A stretch of 64,000 nucleotides of DNA from Luteimonas marina (lineage in GTDB: Bacteria > Pseudomonadota > Gammaproteobacteria > Xanthomonadales > Xanthomonadaceae): the NCBI RefSeq assembly GCF_007859325.1, contig NZ_VOHK01000009.1:42589-106588 (forward strand). Direction: 5' to 3'. Shown one piece after another: positions 16,870 to 27,539 of the stretch (positions within the stretch are counted from its first letter, which is position 1; every line of letters starts with the position of its first letter). A program made the translations under genes and the position numbers. Below the pieces are notes generated by a model. It saw only the letters and a list, made by a program, of their open reading frames with translations, did no database searches and was not told the DNA's origin.

Positions 16870-18336
16870 TCAAGCCTTTGTCCCGCCCACCGTGATCTGC
16901 GAGATCAGCAGCGACGGCTGGCCCACGCCCACCGGCACGCTCTGCCCGTCCTTGCCGCAGGTGCCCACGCCCTCGTCCAGCGCGAGGTCGTTGCCGACCA
17001 TCGTCACCCGCTGCATCGTCTCCGGGCCGTTGCCGATCAGGGTCGCGCCCTTGACCGGCGCGGTGATCCGGCCGTCCTCGATCAGGTAGGCCTCGGTCGC
17101 GGAGAACACGTACTTGCCGCTGGTGATGTCGACCTGGCCGCCGCCGAAGTTCACCGCGTACAGGCCACGCTTGACCGAGCGGATCATCTCCTCGCGCTCG
17201 TGCGTGCCGGCGAGCATGTAGGTATTGGTCATGCGCGGCATCACCAGGTGCGCGAAGGACTCGCGGCGGCCGTTGCCGGTCGGCGCGACGCCCATCAGCC
17301 GCGCGTTGAGCGTGTCCTGCATGTAGCCGGTGAGCACGCCGTCCTCGATCAGCGTGGTGCAGCGCGTCGGCGTGCCCTCGTCGTCGACGTTGAGCGAGCC
17401 GCGGCGGCCGGGCAGCGTGCCGTCGTCGACGATGGTCACGCCGGGCGCGGCAACGCGCTGGCCCATGCGGCCGGCGTAGGTGGACGTGCCCTTGCGGTTG
17501 AAGTCGCCCTCCAGGCCGTGGCCGACGGCCTCGTGCAGCAGCACGCCCGGCCAGCCATTGCCGAGCACCACCGGCATGCTGCCGGCCGGCGCGTCGATCG
17601 CCTCGAGGTTCACCAGCGCCTGGCGCAGCGCCTCGCGCGCGAAACGCTCGGGCTTGCCGTCGCCGAGCAGTTCCTCGTAGGTGTAGCGCCCGCCGTAGCC
17701 GGCATAGCCGCTCTCGCGGCGTCCGTCCTGTTCGACGATCACCTGCACGTTGAGCCGCACCAGCGGGCGCACGTCGGCGGCAAGCACGCCGTCGCTGCGC
17801 GCGACCAGCACCGTGTCCACGCCGCCGGTGAGGCCGACCATCACCTGCTTCACGCGCGGATCGGCGGCGCGCAGCGCGCGGTCGACGCGGCGCAGCGCCT
17901 CGACCTTGGCGGCGTTGCCGAGCGCGTCGACCGGATCGTGCGCCGGATACAGCGCGGCCGCCGCGGGCGCGCGCCCCTGCCCCACCGCCAGCGCCTGCGG
18001 CGCCTGCGAGGTCCCGTCGCGCGCGATCGCCCGCGCCGAGCGCGCCGCTTCCAGCAGCGCCTCGCCATTGATGTCGTCGGAATAGGCGAAGCCGGTCTTC
18101 TCACCGCTGATCGCGCGCACGCCCACGCCCTGCTCGATCGAATGCGCGCCGTCCTTGACGATGCCGTCCTCGACGCTCCAGCTCTCGCGCCGCGAATGCT
18201 GGAAATACAGGTCGCCGAAATCGACGCCCGGGCCCAGCAGGGTGCCGAACATGCGGTCGAGCTGGTGCGCGTCGAGGCCGGCGGGCAGCAGCAGGCGGGA
18301 TTGCGCGACGGTGAGTGCGGTCTGCGGATCGTTCAT
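16870..18336 (-). CDS. tldD: Metalloprotease TldD
   Basis: 488 residues from ATG 18336; the reading frame extends further upstream but only as a shadow of yhdP. TldD is the zinc-bearing catalytic partner of PmbA. HEAVGH at 268-273 supplies zinc ligands, with the C-terminal CGKDGQ segment giving the expected cysteine. Other family blocks are [32 protein letters not shown] and NTYMLAG. No Shine-Dalgarno is visible; a CAGACT box ends seven bases before ATG. Separated from darP by a repeat pair; yhdP is upstream on the same strand with a gap of 44 bases. Confidence 0.95.
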   Translation of the reverse strand: MNDPQTALTVAQSRLLLPAGLDAHQLDRMFGTLLGPGVDFGDLYFQHSRRESWSVEDGIVKDGAHSIEQGVGVRAISGEKTGFAYSDDINGEALLEAARSARAIARDGTSQAPQALAVGQGRAPAAAALYPAHDPVDALGNAAKVEALRRVDRALRAADPRVKQVMVGLTGGVDTVLVARSDGVLAADVRPLVRLNVQVIVEQDGRRESGYAGYGGRYTYEELLGDGKPERFAREALRQALVNLEAIDAPAGSMPVVLGNGWPGVLLHEAVGHGLEGDFNRKGTSTYAGRMGQRVAAPGVTIVDDGTLPGRRGSLNVDDEGTPTRCTTLIEDGVLTGYMQDTLNARLMGVAPTGNGRRESFAHLVMPRMTNTYMLAGTHEREEMIRSVKRGLYAVNFGGGQVDITSGKYVFSATEAYLIEDGRITAPVKGATLIGNGPETMQRVTMVGNDLALDEGVGTCGKDGQSVPVGVGQPSLLISQITVGGTKA

Positions 18337-18343
18337 GCGGCCA

Positions 18344-18349
18344 AGTCTG
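18344..18349 (-). promoter_or_regulatory. Putative -10 box of tldD
   Basis: CAGACT on the minus strand, seven bases before ATG 18336, in the gap after yhdP. No Shine-Dalgarno. Confidence 0.3.
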
Positions 18350-18380
18350 GGGCTTGTGGCGGGGATCGCAAGTCCGCCGG

Positions 18381-21300
18381 TCACTGCTCGCGCGCAGGTA
18401 CCGCGGCCCCGCGCGCGGCGGCGGCCTGCGGCGCGGCGGCATGGTCGAGCACCTCGACCTTCGGATCCTTCCACGGTCCGGTGACGCGATAGGTCTTCGC
18501 GCCCATCTCGCCCAGCGGCCGCTTCAGCATCGCGTTGGCGACCGCGCCGACCGCCGCGCCCACCGGCCCGCCGGCGATCGCGCCCACCGCCGGCAGCAGG
18601 TTGCCGGTCTTGGGCAGGACCTCGATGGTCTGGTCGTGGGTCTGCGCGCGCAGGTCGCTGCGACCGCGCATGCGGATTTCCGCCGCCGGCCCGTCGATCA
18701 CCATGTCGTCGCTGCGCGCGGCGCCCGCGGCGAAGCGCACGCGGCCGCCGACGCGGTCGAAGGCGAAGCCCTTCGAGAAGAAATCGCGGAAGTCCAGCAT
18801 CAGCCGGCGCGGCAGCTGGGCGACGCTGAGCAGCCCCAGCACACGCCCCGCGCCCGGCTCCACCTCCACCAGGCGGCCGTCCTTGATCGCCAGCGACAGT
18901 TCGCCGTGCATGGTGCCGAGCGCGAAATCCCCCGGGCCGCGCGGCCACTGCGCGGAAAAGCGCAGGGTGCCGGTGCCGCCGTCGATGCTCTTGCCGAAGC
19001 CCAGGCCCGCCATCAGCTCGCCGAAATCGCGGCTGTCCGCGTCGACCTGCAGCCGCGTGCGCGCCGCATTGCCGCGCCCGGTCCAGGCACCGCTGGCCTC
19101 GAGCTGCTGGGTCGGCGAGCGCGCTTGCAGCTGCACGATCTCCAGCCCGTCCGCCGTCGGCCGCGTGCGCAGCGCGAGCTTGCCGAGCGCAAGCGCGCCG
19201 AAGCGGAAATCGTCGATGTCGAGCTGCAGCGGCGGCACCTTCGCCGGATCGACCGTCTCGCCGGCCTGCTCCGGCGCGGGCGTGGACGCGGGCGCGCCCG
19301 CCAGCGGTTCGGGGACCTGCCAGTGCAGCCGCGCGAAGTGGCCGCTGACCGCGACGCGCGCGTCGCGCGGCACCTGCAGCGTGCCGGCGATCGCCTCGCC
19401 CTCGAAGCGGATCTCGGTGCCGCCGGGCGTCTGCGCGGCGACCAGGCGCGTGTCCGCAAAGCGGGTGCCGAGCAGCTTGAGCTGCGCGGCGCTCACGTCG
19501 AGGCTGCGCAGCGGCAGTCCATCGTCACCGCCGCTGCCGCCGGACGCGAGCGTGGCCCAGGCCATCGCATCGAGCACCGGCGTGCGGCCGCTGGCCACCA
19601 GTCCCGAGGCGGGCGGCGCCTCGGCCACCCGCGAGGCGCCGAGCGCGACGCGCACGCCGGTGCCCGCCGAGGTCGTGCGCGCGCGCAGGGCGAGCCGTCC
19701 GCCGAGATCGACGTCGACCTCGCCGCCGTCCAGCGGCAGCGTCGTGGTGATCGTGGTCGGCAGCGTCGCCGACGCCGGCTTCTGCAGCGGTTCGGGCAGG
19801 TCGAGCGCGGTGCCGGCGAGGCTGGAGCGCAGCTGCAGCCGCGTCGTCGCCGGGCCGGCCGCGGCCCGCGACGCCTTCGCGACCGCCACGCCCACCCGCC
19901 ACTGCGACTGGCCGCGGATGTGCGGCGCCAGCCAGCCCAGCCCGGGCGCATGCTGCAGCAGGTCGTCCGCGGTCAGCGCGGCATCGAGATCGGCCTCGAA
20001 CGCGGACGCGGCAGCGCGCACGTGGCCCTCGCCCGCGCGCAGCGAGAGCGTGCCCGGGCGACCGTCGCGCACCGCGGACAGGCCATTGCCGTCGAAGCCG
20101 TGGCGGTCGTAGCGCGCGCGCCCGCGGACCTGTTCGAAGGCGAGCTTCCAGCGCGCATCGGCCAGCGTCGCGCCGTCCAGTTCCACTTCACCGGACAGCG
20201 CGGGCTTCGGCTTCGCGTCGCCGCCGTGCAGCGGCAGCGTCATCGCGAACGTCGCCGCCACCGGCCCGCTGGCCGACAGGCTGTCGAGCGTGTCCTCGAT
20301 GCCCTTGCGCAGCGGGCTCTGGCGCAGCAGCGACAGCAGTTTCCCGGCGTCGCCGCCCGCGGACGCGCGGACGTTCAGCTCGGCCCGGCCGTAGTGCGCG
20401 AGGTCGGCCTCGATCGCCCTGACCTCGACGCCCGCGATCGCCCCGCGCCCCTTCACCGAGAAGCCGTCGTTGACGAAGGCGACGTCGCCTTCCAGATGAT
20501 CCACCGCCGGCCAGTCGGGCTGGAACCGGACCACGCCGTCGGCCAGCCGCGCGTCGGCGTGGAACAGGCCGGCGTGCTGCTTCTGCTGGCGCGTGCTGAA
20601 GGGCCAGTCGTCGAGGTCGCCGACGATCAGGGCGCGCCCGTTGCGCACGCGCCCGGCGACCAGGGCCTCGTCGAGCCAGCGCTCGGCCGCGTCGGGCATC
20701 AGGTGGCGCACCCAGAAGCGCCGGGCGACCGGCACCTGCGCCTCGTCCAGGGTCGCGGCGAGGTCGATGAACGGGCGCGTGCCGTCGTTCTGGAACCACA
20801 TCCCGCCGCGCACGTCGGCGGCGTAGCCCTCGCCGTCCACGCGCAGCGCGGGCGTGCCGATGCGCAGGCCCGCGCCTTCGCGCCAGCCGACGACGTCGCC
20901 GCGCAGCGTGACCGGATGCGGTTGGCCGAAGCCCGAAGGCCAGTCGAAGCGGACCACCGCGGCCGGATCGGGTTCGAAGCGGAAGCCGTGTTCGTCGCCC
21001 GACAGCGTGCCGGCGAGGCCGTCGAGGCCCGGCGTATCGCCGATCGTGGCGAAGCGCAGCGCCTCGACCCGCGCGCGCGCGCGCAGGCGGCCATCGGCAT
21101 CGCGGGTGAGGACGATGTCGCGCATCGACGCATCCGGCACGGCGCCGAGCAGCCAGTTGCGCAGCCCCGGGTCGAGGCGGTCGCCCAGTGCCAGCGCGGC
21201 GACCAGCGGGCCGGCGTCGATGCGCGCGGCGCGCAGCGCGAACCGGCGTCCGCCGGCCATCGCCAGGCCGTCGAGCACCTGCGGCGCGCCCTCGCTGCCG

Positions 21301-22247
21301 ATGCGCAGCCGCGGCGCGTCGACGCGCCAGCCGTCGCCATCCAGCTGCCAGCGCGCCTTCGCTTCCAGCTGTTCGAAGCGCATGCGCGGCGGTGCACGCC
21401 CTGGCGCGACCGGCGTGCCGCGCAGCGCGACACCCGACAGCGCGGCGTCGGCGATGACGCGCGTCACCCGCTTCCCGCGCAGGTCCAGCCACACCTGCGC
21501 CCGGCCCTGGCCCGCTTCCGCGCCGACGCCGGCAAACTGCAGCAGCGGCGCCCAGGCCGCCAGGTCCGCGCGCATCGCCGCGGCATGGGCGTGGCCGTCG
21601 CCGCGGCGGCGATCGATGTCGACCGCGAGGTCGAGCGGCTGCGCCGCCTCGCTGATCCAGGCGCGCGCGGCGGAACGCACGCGGTTGCCGTCGACCTGCA
21701 GCCGCAGGTCGATCTTCGGCAGCGTGGCCTCGATGCCGAGCGACGGCGCGTCGATCGTCAGCCGGCCACCGATCACCTGCAGTTCGCCCAGCGACTCCAG
21801 CGCCGCGAACGGATCACCCGCCGCGTCTCCGTCGCCCGGCAACCCGCGCACCTGCCAGCGGCCGTCGTCCTCGCGCGCCAGGGTCAGTTGCAGGCCGCGC
21901 AGGCGCAGTTCGGTGAACGAGCGCCCCGGCAGCAGGCCGGCATATTGCGACACCAGCATTTCCGCCGCGCCGATGCGCACCGCCTCGTCGCCTTCGCCGA
22001 CCCGCAGGCCGTCGAAGCGCAGCAGCGGGCCGCGCCGGGTCCACTGCGTGTCGAGCCGGTCGAAGGCCACGGGCCGCCCGGCGCGCTCGCCCAGCCACGC
22101 CGCGACGCGGTCGGGATGACGCTCGGCCAGCGGCAGCAGGCGGCTCAACGCCCCCGCGACCAGCGCCATCAGCACCAGCAGCACGGCCACCGCGTACCAC
22201 GCGCCGCGGCGCGCAAGCCGCAGGCGGCGGCGCAGGGGCGTGGTCAT
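18381..22247 (-). CDS. yhdP: YhdP family AsmA-like envelope protein
   Basis: 1288 residues, the family's usual length. It has one N-terminal transmembrane helix (about 14-37) and a very long periplasmic beta-rich part with a DUF3971/AsmA-type C-terminus. YhdP belongs to the bridge-like AsmA proteins that, with TamB and YdbH, carry phospholipids between inner and outer membranes. The start motif [20 protein letters not shown] and the [20 protein letters not shown] segment, then [20 protein letters not shown] near the end, are typical. In many relatives it follows rng, as here. Confidence 0.92.
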   Translation of the reverse strand: MTTPLRRRLRLARRGAWYAVAVLLVLMALVAGALSRLLPLAERHPDRVAAWLGERAGRPVAFDRLDTQWTRRGPLLRFDGLRVGEGDEAVRIGAAEMLVSQYAGLLPGRSFTELRLRGLQLTLAREDDGRWQVRGLPGDGDAAGDPFAALESLGELQVIGGRLTIDAPSLGIEATLPKIDLRLQVDGNRVRSAARAWISEAAQPLDLAVDIDRRRGDGHAHAAAMRADLAAWAPLLQFAGVGAEAGQGRAQVWLDLRGKRVTRVIADAALSGVALRGTPVAPGRAPPRMRFEQLEAKARWQLDGDGWRVDAPRLRIGSEGAPQVLDGLAMAGGRRFALRAARIDAGPLVAALALGDRLDPGLRNWLLGAVPDASMRDIVLTRDADGRLRARARVEALRFATIGDTPGLDGLAGTLSGDEHGFRFEPDPAAVVRFDWPSGFGQPHPVTLRGDVVGWREGAGLRIGTPALRVDGEGYAADVRGGMWFQNDGTRPFIDLAATLDEAQVPVARRFWVRHLMPDAAERWLDEALVAGRVRNGRALIVGDLDDWPFSTRQQKQHAGLFHADARLADGVVRFQPDWPAVDHLEGDVAFVNDGFSVKGRGAIAGVEVRAIEADLAHYGRAELNVRASAGGDAGKLLSLLRQSPLRKGIEDTLDSLSASGPVAATFAMTLPLHGGDAKPKPALSGEVELDGATLADARWKLAFEQVRGRARYDRHGFDGNGLSAVRDGRPGTLSLRAGEGHVRAAASAFEADLDAALTADDLLQHAPGLGWLAPHIRGQSQWRVGVAVAKASRAAAGPATTRLQLRSSLAGTALDLPEPLQKPASATLPTTITTTLPLDGGEVDVDLGGRLALRARTTSAGTGVRVALGASRVAEAPPASGLVASGRTPVLDAMAWATLASGGSGGDDGLPLRSLDVSAAQLKLLGTRFADTRLVAAQTPGGTEIRFEGEAIAGTLQVPRDARVAVSGHFARLHWQVPEPLAGAPASTPAPEQAGETVDPAKVPPLQLDIDDFRFGALALGKLALRTRPTADGLEIVQLQARSPTQQLEASGAWTGRGNAARTRLQVDADSRDFGELMAGLGFGKSIDGGTGTLRFSAQWPRGPGDFALGTMHGELSLAIKDGRLVEVEPGAGRVLGLLSVAQLPRRLMLDFRDFFSKGFAFDRVGGRVRFAAGAARSDDMVIDGPAAEIRMRGRSDLRAQTHDQTIEVLPKTGNLLPAVGAIAGGPVGAAVGAVANAMLKRPLGEMGAKTYRVTGPWKDPKVEVLDHAAAPQAAAARGAAVPAREQ

Positions 22248-22271
22248 CGGAGGAGCGCCGATGACGGCGCC

Positions 22272-22352
22272 GTGATTGGTGATTCGTGATTGGTGATTCG
22301 TGAAGAGCTCTTGCTTCTTCGAATCACGAATGACGAATCACCCATCACGGCT
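22272..22352. repeat. GTGATTGGTGATTCGTGATT inverted tract (family D)
   Basis: Units of GTGATTGGTGATTCGTGATT at the left face their complement (GAATCACGAATGACGAATCA) at the right, around GAGCTCTTGCTTCTTC. About 81 bases between the yhdP start and rng stop. Confidence 0.8.
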
Positions 22353-23843
22353 TCAAAGCAGCACGACATCGAACTGCTCCTGCAGGTACTGCTCGTCCGC
22401 CTGGAAGCGGATCGACTTGCCGAGGAATTCCTCCAGCTCCGCGACCGCGGTCGATTCCTCCTCGGTGATGCGCGCGACGACCTTGGGCGAGGCGATCACG
22501 AGCAGGCGCTCGGCCTCGAACTGGCGCACCGCACGCACGATCTCGCGGAAGACCTCGTAGGTCACCGTCTCCGGCGTCTTGACCATGCCGCGGCCGCTGC
22601 AGGCGTTGCAGACCTCGCTGAGCTGGCGCTGCAGGCTCTCGACCGTGCGCTTGCGGGTCATCTCCACCAGGCCCAGCGGCGAGAAATCGTAGACCGTGGT
22701 CTTGGCGTGGTCCTTGGCCAGCGACTTCTCCAGCGTGCGCAGCACCTGGCGGCGGTGTTCGTCGTCGACCATGTCGATGAAGTCGATGATGATGATGCCG
22801 CCGAGGTTGCGCAGCCGCAGCTGGCGCGCGACCGCCTGCGCGGCCTCTAGGTTGGTGCGGTACACCGTCTCCTCGAGGTTGCGCTGGCCGACGAACGAGC
22901 CGGTGTTGACGTCGACCGTGGTCATCGCCTCGGTCTGGTCGATGACCAGGTAGCCGCCCGATTTCAGCGGCACCTGCTTGTCCAGCGCGCGCTGGATCTC
23001 GTCCTCGACGCCGTACAGGTCGAAGATCGGGCGGTTGCCGGTGTACAGCTCGATGCGCTCGGCCAGCACCGGCATGTACTTGGCGACGAAGGCCTGCAGG
23101 CGGTCGAAGGTCTCGCGCGAATCGACCTTCACCTTCTCCACGTCCTTGCGGATCAGGTCGCGCACCGCGCGCAGCGGCAGGCTCAGGTCCTCGTAGATGC
23201 AGGTCTGCACCGGCGCCTCGAGCGAGCGCCTGCCGACGATGTTCCAGACCCGCGACAGGTAGGCCAGGTCCTCGCCCAGCGCCTCGGCGGGCTGGCCTTC
23301 GGCGTTGGTGCGCACGATGTAGCCGAGCGCGGCGTCCGGCAACGACAGTTCCGCGACCAGCCCCTTCAGGCGCGCGCGCTCGGTCTCGTCCTCGATCCGC
23401 GCCGACACGCCGATCACGCGCGACTGCGGCAGCAGCACAAGGTAGCGCGAGGGAATGCTCAGCTGCGTGGTCAGCCGCGCGCCCTTGCTGCCGATCGGGT
23501 CCTTGACCACCTGCACGATCACTTCCTGGCCGTCGCGCAGCAGTTCGGTCACCGGCCGCGTCGGCGGCGGCACCGGCAGCGCCTGGTCGTCGGACTCGTC
23601 GGAGTCAGGGGACTGCGGGCGCACCACGTCGTTGGCGTGCAGGAACGCGGTGCGCTCCAGGCCGATGTCGACGAAGGCCGCCTGCATGCCGGGCATCACC
23701 CGCTGCACCCGGCCCTTGTAGATGTTGCCGACCACGCCGCGCCGCCAGCCGCGCTCGATGTGCAGCTCCTGCAGCATGCCGTTCTCGACCACCGCGACAC
23801 GGGTCTCGCGCGGGGTGACGTTGACGAGGATTTCTTCGCTCAT
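22353..23843 (-). CDS. rng: Ribonuclease G
   Basis: 496 residues from ATG 23843, overlapping the maf stop as ATGA. RNase G cleaves single-stranded A/U-rich RNA, matures the 16S rRNA 5' end and contributes to mRNA decay. An S1 domain occupies about residues 35-125, interrupted by a Ser/Asp-rich insert ([10 protein letters not shown]). The RNase E/G core holds [15 protein letters not shown] with catalytic Asp, and the CNACSGRG zinc-link motif. Operon maf-rng; stop followed by the AATCACGAAT repeat. Confidence 0.96.
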   Translation of the reverse strand: MSEEILVNVTPRETRVAVVENGMLQELHIERGWRRGVVGNIYKGRVQRVMPGMQAAFVDIGLERTAFLHANDVVRPQSPDSDESDDQALPVPPPTRPVTELLRDGQEVIVQVVKDPIGSKGARLTTQLSIPSRYLVLLPQSRVIGVSARIEDETERARLKGLVAELSLPDAALGYIVRTNAEGQPAEALGEDLAYLSRVWNIVGRRSLEAPVQTCIYEDLSLPLRAVRDLIRKDVEKVKVDSRETFDRLQAFVAKYMPVLAERIELYTGNRPIFDLYGVEDEIQRALDKQVPLKSGGYLVIDQTEAMTTVDVNTGSFVGQRNLEETVYRTNLEAAQAVARQLRLRNLGGIIIIDFIDMVDDEHRRQVLRTLEKSLAKDHAKTTVYDFSPLGLVEMTRKRTVESLQRQLSEVCNACSGRGMVKTPETVTYEVFREIVRAVRQFEAERLLVIASPKVVARITEEESTAVAELEEFLGKSIRFQADEQYLQEQFDVVLL

Positions 23844-24427
23844 CGCGCCACCCGGAACCCTGTTTCGACGCCGAACCCGCGCAGCAGCCCCGCCGTCTCG
23901 TGCAGCGGCAGCCCCATCACGCCGGAGAAACTGCCGTCGAGCCGCACCACGAACCGCTCCGCGCCGCCCTGGATGGCGTAGGCGCCGGCGCGCCCCATCG
24001 GCTCGCCGCTGGCGACGTAGGCGGCGATGTCCTCGTCGGCCAGCGGCGCGAACGTCACCTGCGAGCGCGACACCGCCTGCGCCTCGCGCCCGGCCGAGAC
24101 CAGGCTCACCGCCGAGATCACCTCGTGCGTGCGCCCCGACAGCCGACGCAGCATGCCCGCGGCATCGTCGGCGTCGCGTGGCTTGCCGAAGACCTCGTCG
24201 TCGAGCACCACCTCGGTGTCGGCGCCCAGCACCACCGCGCCCGGGACCGCGACGACCTCCAGCAGCCCGGCGCCGGCCTTCTCGCGGGCGACGCGGCGCA
24301 CGTAGTCCTCCGGCGGTTCGCCGGGTTCGCGATGTTCGGGGACGTCGACGTCGACGATGCCGAAGGTCGCGCCGAGGCGCGCCAGCAGTTCGCGCCGGCG
24401 CGGCGATTGCGAGGCAAGATGCAGCAT
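23840..24427 (-). CDS. maf: Maf nucleoside triphosphate pyrophosphatase (YhdE type)
   Basis: 195 residues. Maf proteins hydrolyse dTTP/UTP or modified nucleotides to monophosphates. The signature [10 protein letters not shown] is at 6-15, the catalytic GADTEVV at about 69-75, [10 protein letters not shown] and [13 protein letters not shown] follow. These are the YhdE (dTTP/UTPase) rather than YceF patterns. The ATG at 24427 has no ribosome site; a TATCCT box ends six bases upstream, predicting a leaderless mRNA for the maf-rng operon. Confidence 0.94.
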   Translation of the reverse strand: MLHLASQSPRRRELLARLGATFGIVDVDVPEHREPGEPPEDYVRRVAREKAGAGLLEVVAVPGAVVLGADTEVVLDDEVFGKPRDADDAAGMLRRLSGRTHEVISAVSLVSAGREAQAVSRSQVTFAPLADEDIAAYVASGEPMGRAGAYAIQGGAERFVVRLDGSFSGVMGLPLHETAGLLRGFGVETGFRVAR

Positions 24428-24433
24428 CGCGCA

Positions 24434-24439
24434 AGGATA
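24434..24439 (-). promoter_or_regulatory. Putative -10 box of maf-rng
   Basis: TATCCT on the minus strand, six bases before the maf ATG, with no Shine-Dalgarno. Same geometry as several other genes in the window. Confidence 0.4.
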
Positions 24440-24549
24440 CCCGCGGGGGACCTCGCGCCGGCCGCGCGGGGCGCCGTAACCCCGTTCAGGCTCACGGGCC
24501 GTTCACCGGAACCTGACGACCCTTCCCCCAGCACCTCCCGGAGACCGCC

Positions 24550-25287
24550 ATGTCCCGCACCGCCCCCGCTTCCCTGCTGCTCGCCAGCGTCCTCGCCCTG
24601 GGTTCGATCGTGATGACCAACGCAAACGCGCAATCCGCCCCGCCGGCCGTCGCCCCGGCCGACGGCACCCTGCTCTCGGTCTCGGCCCGCGCCGACGCCA
24701 GCCGCGTGCCCGACGTGGCCAGCCTGTCCACCGGCGTGGTCACCCAGGCCGCCGACGCCAACGCCGCGCTGAAGGCCAACTCGGCGCAGATGGCCAAGGT
24801 GGTGGCGACGATCAAGGCCGCCGGCATCGCCGAGCGCGACATCCAGACCAGCGGCATCAGCATCCACCCGCAGTACCGCTACGCCGAGAACCAGCCGCCC
24901 GCGATCACCGGCTACCAGGCCAGCAACACCGTGAACATCAAGGTGCGCGACATCGGCAAGCTGGGCGAGGTGCTCGACGCGCTGGTGTCCAGCGGCGCCA
25001 ACCAGGTCAACGGCCCGAACTTCGAGATCGACCAGCCCGAGGCGGTCTACGACGAGGCCCGCCAGGCCGCGCTGAAGCAGGCGCAGGCGCGCGCGGACAT
25101 GTATGCCAAGTCGCTGGGGCTGCGCGTGCGCCGCATCGTCAGCATCAGCGAGGGCGGCGGTTTCCAGCCGCCGGTGCCGGTGATGAAGGCGATGGCGATG
25201 GACGCGCGCATGGAATCGGCGCCGGTGGCGCCGGGCGAAACCACGCTCAGCGCCAACCTCGACGTCGTGTTCGAACTCGGGAGGTAG
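24550..25287 (+). CDS. Secreted SIMPL (DUF541) domain protein
   Basis: 245 residues. A signal peptide (1-28, ending ANAQS) precedes a SIMPL domain: SVSARADASRVPDVASLSTG, DIQTSGISIHPQYRY, the segment with GYQASNTVNIKVRD, and a C-terminal ANLDVVFEL. Periplasmic SIMPL proteins such as YggE protect against oxidative stress by a poorly known mechanism. GGAGA precedes ATG. It starts a plus-strand group (with a 55-residue protein and a TonB-like protein) placed between maf and rlmH, divergent from maf. Confidence 0.92.
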   Translation: MSRTAPASLLLASVLALGSIVMTNANAQSAPPAVAPADGTLLSVSARADASRVPDVASLSTGVVTQAADANAALKANSAQMAKVVATIKAAGIAERDIQTSGISIHPQYRYAENQPPAITGYQASNTVNIKVRDIGKLGEVLDALVSSGANQVNGPNFEIDQPEAVYDEARQAALKQAQARADMYAKSLGLRVRRIVSISEGGGFQPPVPVMKAMAMDARMESAPVAPGETTLSANLDVVFELGR

Positions 25288-25290
25288 ACC

Positions 25291-25458
25291 ATGGGCAAGC
25301 CCCGCGACACCCCGGACGGCAAGTCCGGCTATCCGGAAAAGCAGCCGCGCGACCGCGAGGACGCGCGCAAGCCGGGCGCAAGGAAGAAGCCACCGGCCCC
25401 GGACGAGGGCGGCCTCGAGCGCGATCCCGAACGCGACGGCACCCACGACGGCGATTGA
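25291..25458 (+). CDS. 55-residue highly charged small protein
   Basis: ATG 25291 is three bases after the stop of the SIMPL gene, with a GGGAGG ribosome site that uses the last codons of that gene. The product (MGKPRDTPDGKSGYPEKQPR at the start) is almost wholly Lys, Arg, Asp, Glu, Pro and Gly, with no hydrophobic segment, so it should be intrinsically disordered. Its strong ribosome site and tight coupling argue that it is real. Function unknown. Confidence 0.6.
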   Translation: MGKPRDTPDGKSGYPEKQPRDREDARKPGARKKPPAPDEGGLERDPERDGTHDGD

Positions 25459-25772
25459 TCGCCGATACCGCGGCCGCTGGATCCCTTGCCGTCATCCCCC
25501 GCGAAGGTGGGGATGACGACAGCGGGGAACACGAAAACGTGTCGATGGCGCGGACTGTCAGCGCCTGCCCACCGTCCGTCGGCTCGTCCGCGCCTTCGAC
25601 TTCCGTCGCATTGCGCCCGCCGTTCGCGCGGGCGTAGCGTGGGCCTGCAGTCGGGTCACGCACCAGTGCGCGGCGCAGGCTCCACCGGGGGTTTCGACCC
25701 CACGTCCGCCACTGGCGCGTTCGCAGCCACACGGGTGGCCATCCGGCCGCCGGCAACCAGCGGAGGTGGGCC
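25459..25772 (+). other. Intergenic region ahead of the TonB-like gene
   Basis: 314 bases without a convincing gene. It holds one GTCATCCCC hairpin (25491-25517), a CGCCCGC/GCGGGCG hairpin near 25612-25635 and, at the end, a strong GGAGGTG ribosome site for the gene at 25773. The promoter must lie here but no clear hexamers stand out. Confidence 0.5.
25491..25517. repeat. GTCATCCCCCGCGAAGGTGG hairpin (family A)
   Basis: A single hairpin with GTCATCCCC/GGGGATGAC arms, 32 bases after the stop of the 55-residue gene. Confidence 0.75.
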
Positions 25773-26471
25773 ATGGTGTTGCAGCAGACGCGTTCCGTTC
25801 CACGCATTACGCCCCGCAAGGCGCAGTCCTCGCGCCTCGACTTCAACCGCATCCTCGGCATCAGCAGCACGCTGGCGCTGAACGTGCTGGCGCTTTCGAT
25901 GCTGCTCGCGCCGATGACCCTGCCGGCGCCGCCGGTGGTCGCGGAGCCGAAATCGTCGATCACCGTGGTCGACATCGTGCCGATCCAGCCCGTCACGCTG
26001 CCGCCGCCGATCGTGGACATCGTCAAGCCGCCGCCGCGCCCGCAGCCGACGACGCGCGAGACCGTCGCGCCGGAGCCCGTGGCCGACGTGCCGGTGCTGG
26101 CCGAGCAAGGCATCCCCTACGTCGAGCCGGTGGCCGATGCGGCGGTCGCCGCCGACGCCGCACCGTCGCTGGAGCCCACCGGCCCCGTCATCGGCATGCA
26201 ACTGCAGTACGCGAACGCGCCGGCGCCCGCCTATCCGCGCGCGGCGATCCAGCGCGGCCTCGAGGGCACCGTGATGCTGCGGATCCTGGTCGGCGCCGAC
26301 GGCAGGCCGCTCGAGGTCGGCATCGAGCGCAGCAGCGGGCACGCCATCCTCGACCGCGAGGCGGTGCGCCACGTGCAGCGCAGCTGGACGTTCCGCCCGG
26401 CGCTGCGCGACGGACAGCCGGTGCAGGCCATCGGCATCGTGCCGATCGACTTCAGGCTCGGTCGCGGCTGA
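25773..26471 (+). CDS. TonB family energy transducer
   Basis: 232 residues. One N-terminal membrane helix (about 29-50, ALNVLALSMLLAPMTLPAPP) is followed by a Pro-rich periplasmic linker (PIQPVTLPPP, KPPPRPQP) and a TonB C-terminal domain (about 145-232: YPRAAIQRGLEGTVMLRILV, DREAVRHVQRSWTFRPAL). TonB couples the proton gradient through ExbBD to outer-membrane receptors; no exbBD is adjacent, so it may be an orphan TonB. The ribosome site GGAGGTG precedes ATG. Convergent with rlmH. Confidence 0.92.
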   Translation: MVLQQTRSVPRITPRKAQSSRLDFNRILGISSTLALNVLALSMLLAPMTLPAPPVVAEPKSSITVVDIVPIQPVTLPPPIVDIVKPPPRPQPTTRETVAPEPVADVPVLAEQGIPYVEPVADAAVAADAAPSLEPTGPVIGMQLQYANAPAPAYPRAAIQRGLEGTVMLRILVGADGRPLEVGIERSSGHAILDREAVRHVQRSWTFRPALRDGQPVQAIGIVPIDFRLGRG

Positions 26472-26513
26472 GAGCGGGCGCAGCGGGCAACGGCCTTCGC
26501 CTCGTCGGGGCAG

Positions 26514-26541
26514 GAGATTCCTCGCTGCGCTCGGGATGACA
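26514..26541. repeat. GATTCCTCGCTGCGCTCGGG-type repeat (family E)
   Basis: Single copy between the convergent TonB-like gene and rlmH. The reverse complement of its core (GTCATCCCGAGC..AGCGAGG) recurs at 63655. The element is imperfectly palindromic around GAGCGCAGC. Confidence 0.6.
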
Positions 26542-26580
26542 GACCCGGGTCCCGAACCGGCCGACACCCGGGCGGCGGCG

Positions 26581-27051
26581 TCAGGCGCGGTGGTAGGGAT
26601 GGTTCGCCAGCAGCGCCGCGGCGCGGTACAGCTGTTCGGCGAGCACCAGCCGCACCAGCATGTGCGGCAGGGTGAGCGGGCCGAGCGACCACGGCTCGTC
26701 GGCGCGCGCCAGCACGTCGGGCGCGTGCCCTTCCGGCCCGCCGACCAGGAAGGCGAGGTCTCGCCCCTGCCCGCGCCAGTGTTCGAGACGCTGCGCGAGC
26801 TGCTCGGACGAATGCGCGCGGCCGCGTCCGTCGAGCGCGACGACGTGCGTGTTCTTCGGCAGCGCCGCGAGCACGCGCGCGCCTTCGTCCTGCATCGCGC
26901 GCGCGGCGTCGCGGCCCTTGCCGCGCAGGCCGGGCTCGACCTCGACCAGTTCCAGCGGCAGCCAGTGCGACAGGCGCTTGCGGTATTCGGCGAAGCCTTC
27001 GGCCACCCAGGCCGGGGCGCGTTCGCCGACGGCGATGAGGCGCGCCTTCAT
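26581..27051 (-). CDS. rlmH: 23S rRNA (pseudouridine1915-N3)-methyltransferase
   Basis: 156 residues, the standard length. RlmH is a SPOUT methyltransferase that methylates pseudouridine 1915 in helix 69 of 23S rRNA on the assembled 70S ribosome. Start MKARLIAVGERAPAWVAEGF, FLVGGPEGHAPDVL for the AdoMet knot, and the C-terminal LPHMLVRLVLAEQLYRAAAL then NHPYHRA are diagnostic. Last gene of the rsfS-rlmH pair. Confidence 0.96.
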   Translation of the reverse strand: MKARLIAVGERAPAWVAEGFAEYRKRLSHWLPLELVEVEPGLRGKGRDAARAMQDEGARVLAALPKNTHVVALDGRGRAHSSEQLAQRLEHWRGQGRDLAFLVGGPEGHAPDVLARADEPWSLGPLTLPHMLVRLVLAEQLYRAAALLANHPYHRA

Positions 27052-27084
27052 CCCTTCAGGTCCTCCCCTCCGGGGGGAAGGCGG

Positions 27085-27504
27085 TCACGACCGGTCTTCG
27101 TCCGCCGTTGCGGAGACTTCTTCCGGCGGCTGGTCGCCGACCGTCCACAGGCGCTCGAGCGCGTAGAACTCGCGCACGCGCGGCAGCATGACGTGGACCA
27201 CGACGTCACCGAGGTCGACCAGCACCCATTCGGCCTCGCGCTCGCCTTCCACGCCCAGCGGCTGGCAGTCGAGCTGCTTGGCGTTCTTCACCACCTCGTC
27301 GGCGATCGACTTCACGTGGCGCGTGGAGGTGCCCGAGGCGATGACCATGTAGTCGCAGACGCTGGTCTTGCCGCGGACATCGATCTCGACGGCGTCCTTG
27401 GCCTTGAGTGCGTCGAGCGCGGCGTGGATCGTCCCGAGCAGGACGTCGGCCGGCGGCGGCGGGTTCGGGAGACGGGTCTTGATGACGTGGGCGGAGCTGG
27501 TCAA
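27085..27504 (-). CDS. rsfS: Ribosomal silencing factor RsfS
   Basis: 139 residues. RsfS binds ribosomal protein L14 and blocks joining of the subunits in starvation. [34 protein letters not shown] and [20 protein letters not shown] are characteristic. No ATG exists near the expected N-terminus; the start is TTG 27504. A perfect TATAAT lies on the minus strand at 27534-27539 overlapping the nadD stop codon, so rsfS may also have its own promoter. Confidence 0.94.
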   Translation of the reverse strand: MTSSAHVIKTRLPNPPPPADVLLGTIHAALDALKAKDAVEIDVRGKTSVCDYMVIASGTSTRHVKSIADEVVKNAKQLDCQPLGVEGEREAEWVLVDLGDVVVHVMLPRVREFYALERLWTVGDQPPEEVSATADEDRS

Positions 27505-27533
27505 GGGCGATGGCTCTGGCGGTTGCGGCGGAA

Positions 27534-27539
27534 ATTATA
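27534..27539 (-). promoter_or_regulatory. Consensus -10 hexamer ahead of rsfS
   Basis: TATAAT on the minus strand, 29 bases before the rsfS TTG, overlapping the TAA of nadD. A perfect -10 is rare in this GC-rich sequence. No good -35 is visible at 16-18 bases. Confidence 0.4.

Noticed and set aside
18315..22289. Plus-strand 1324-codon frame opposite yhdP
   Set aside because: Arg/His/Asp-rich repeats and no fold; yhdP on the other strand has the right length and motifs.
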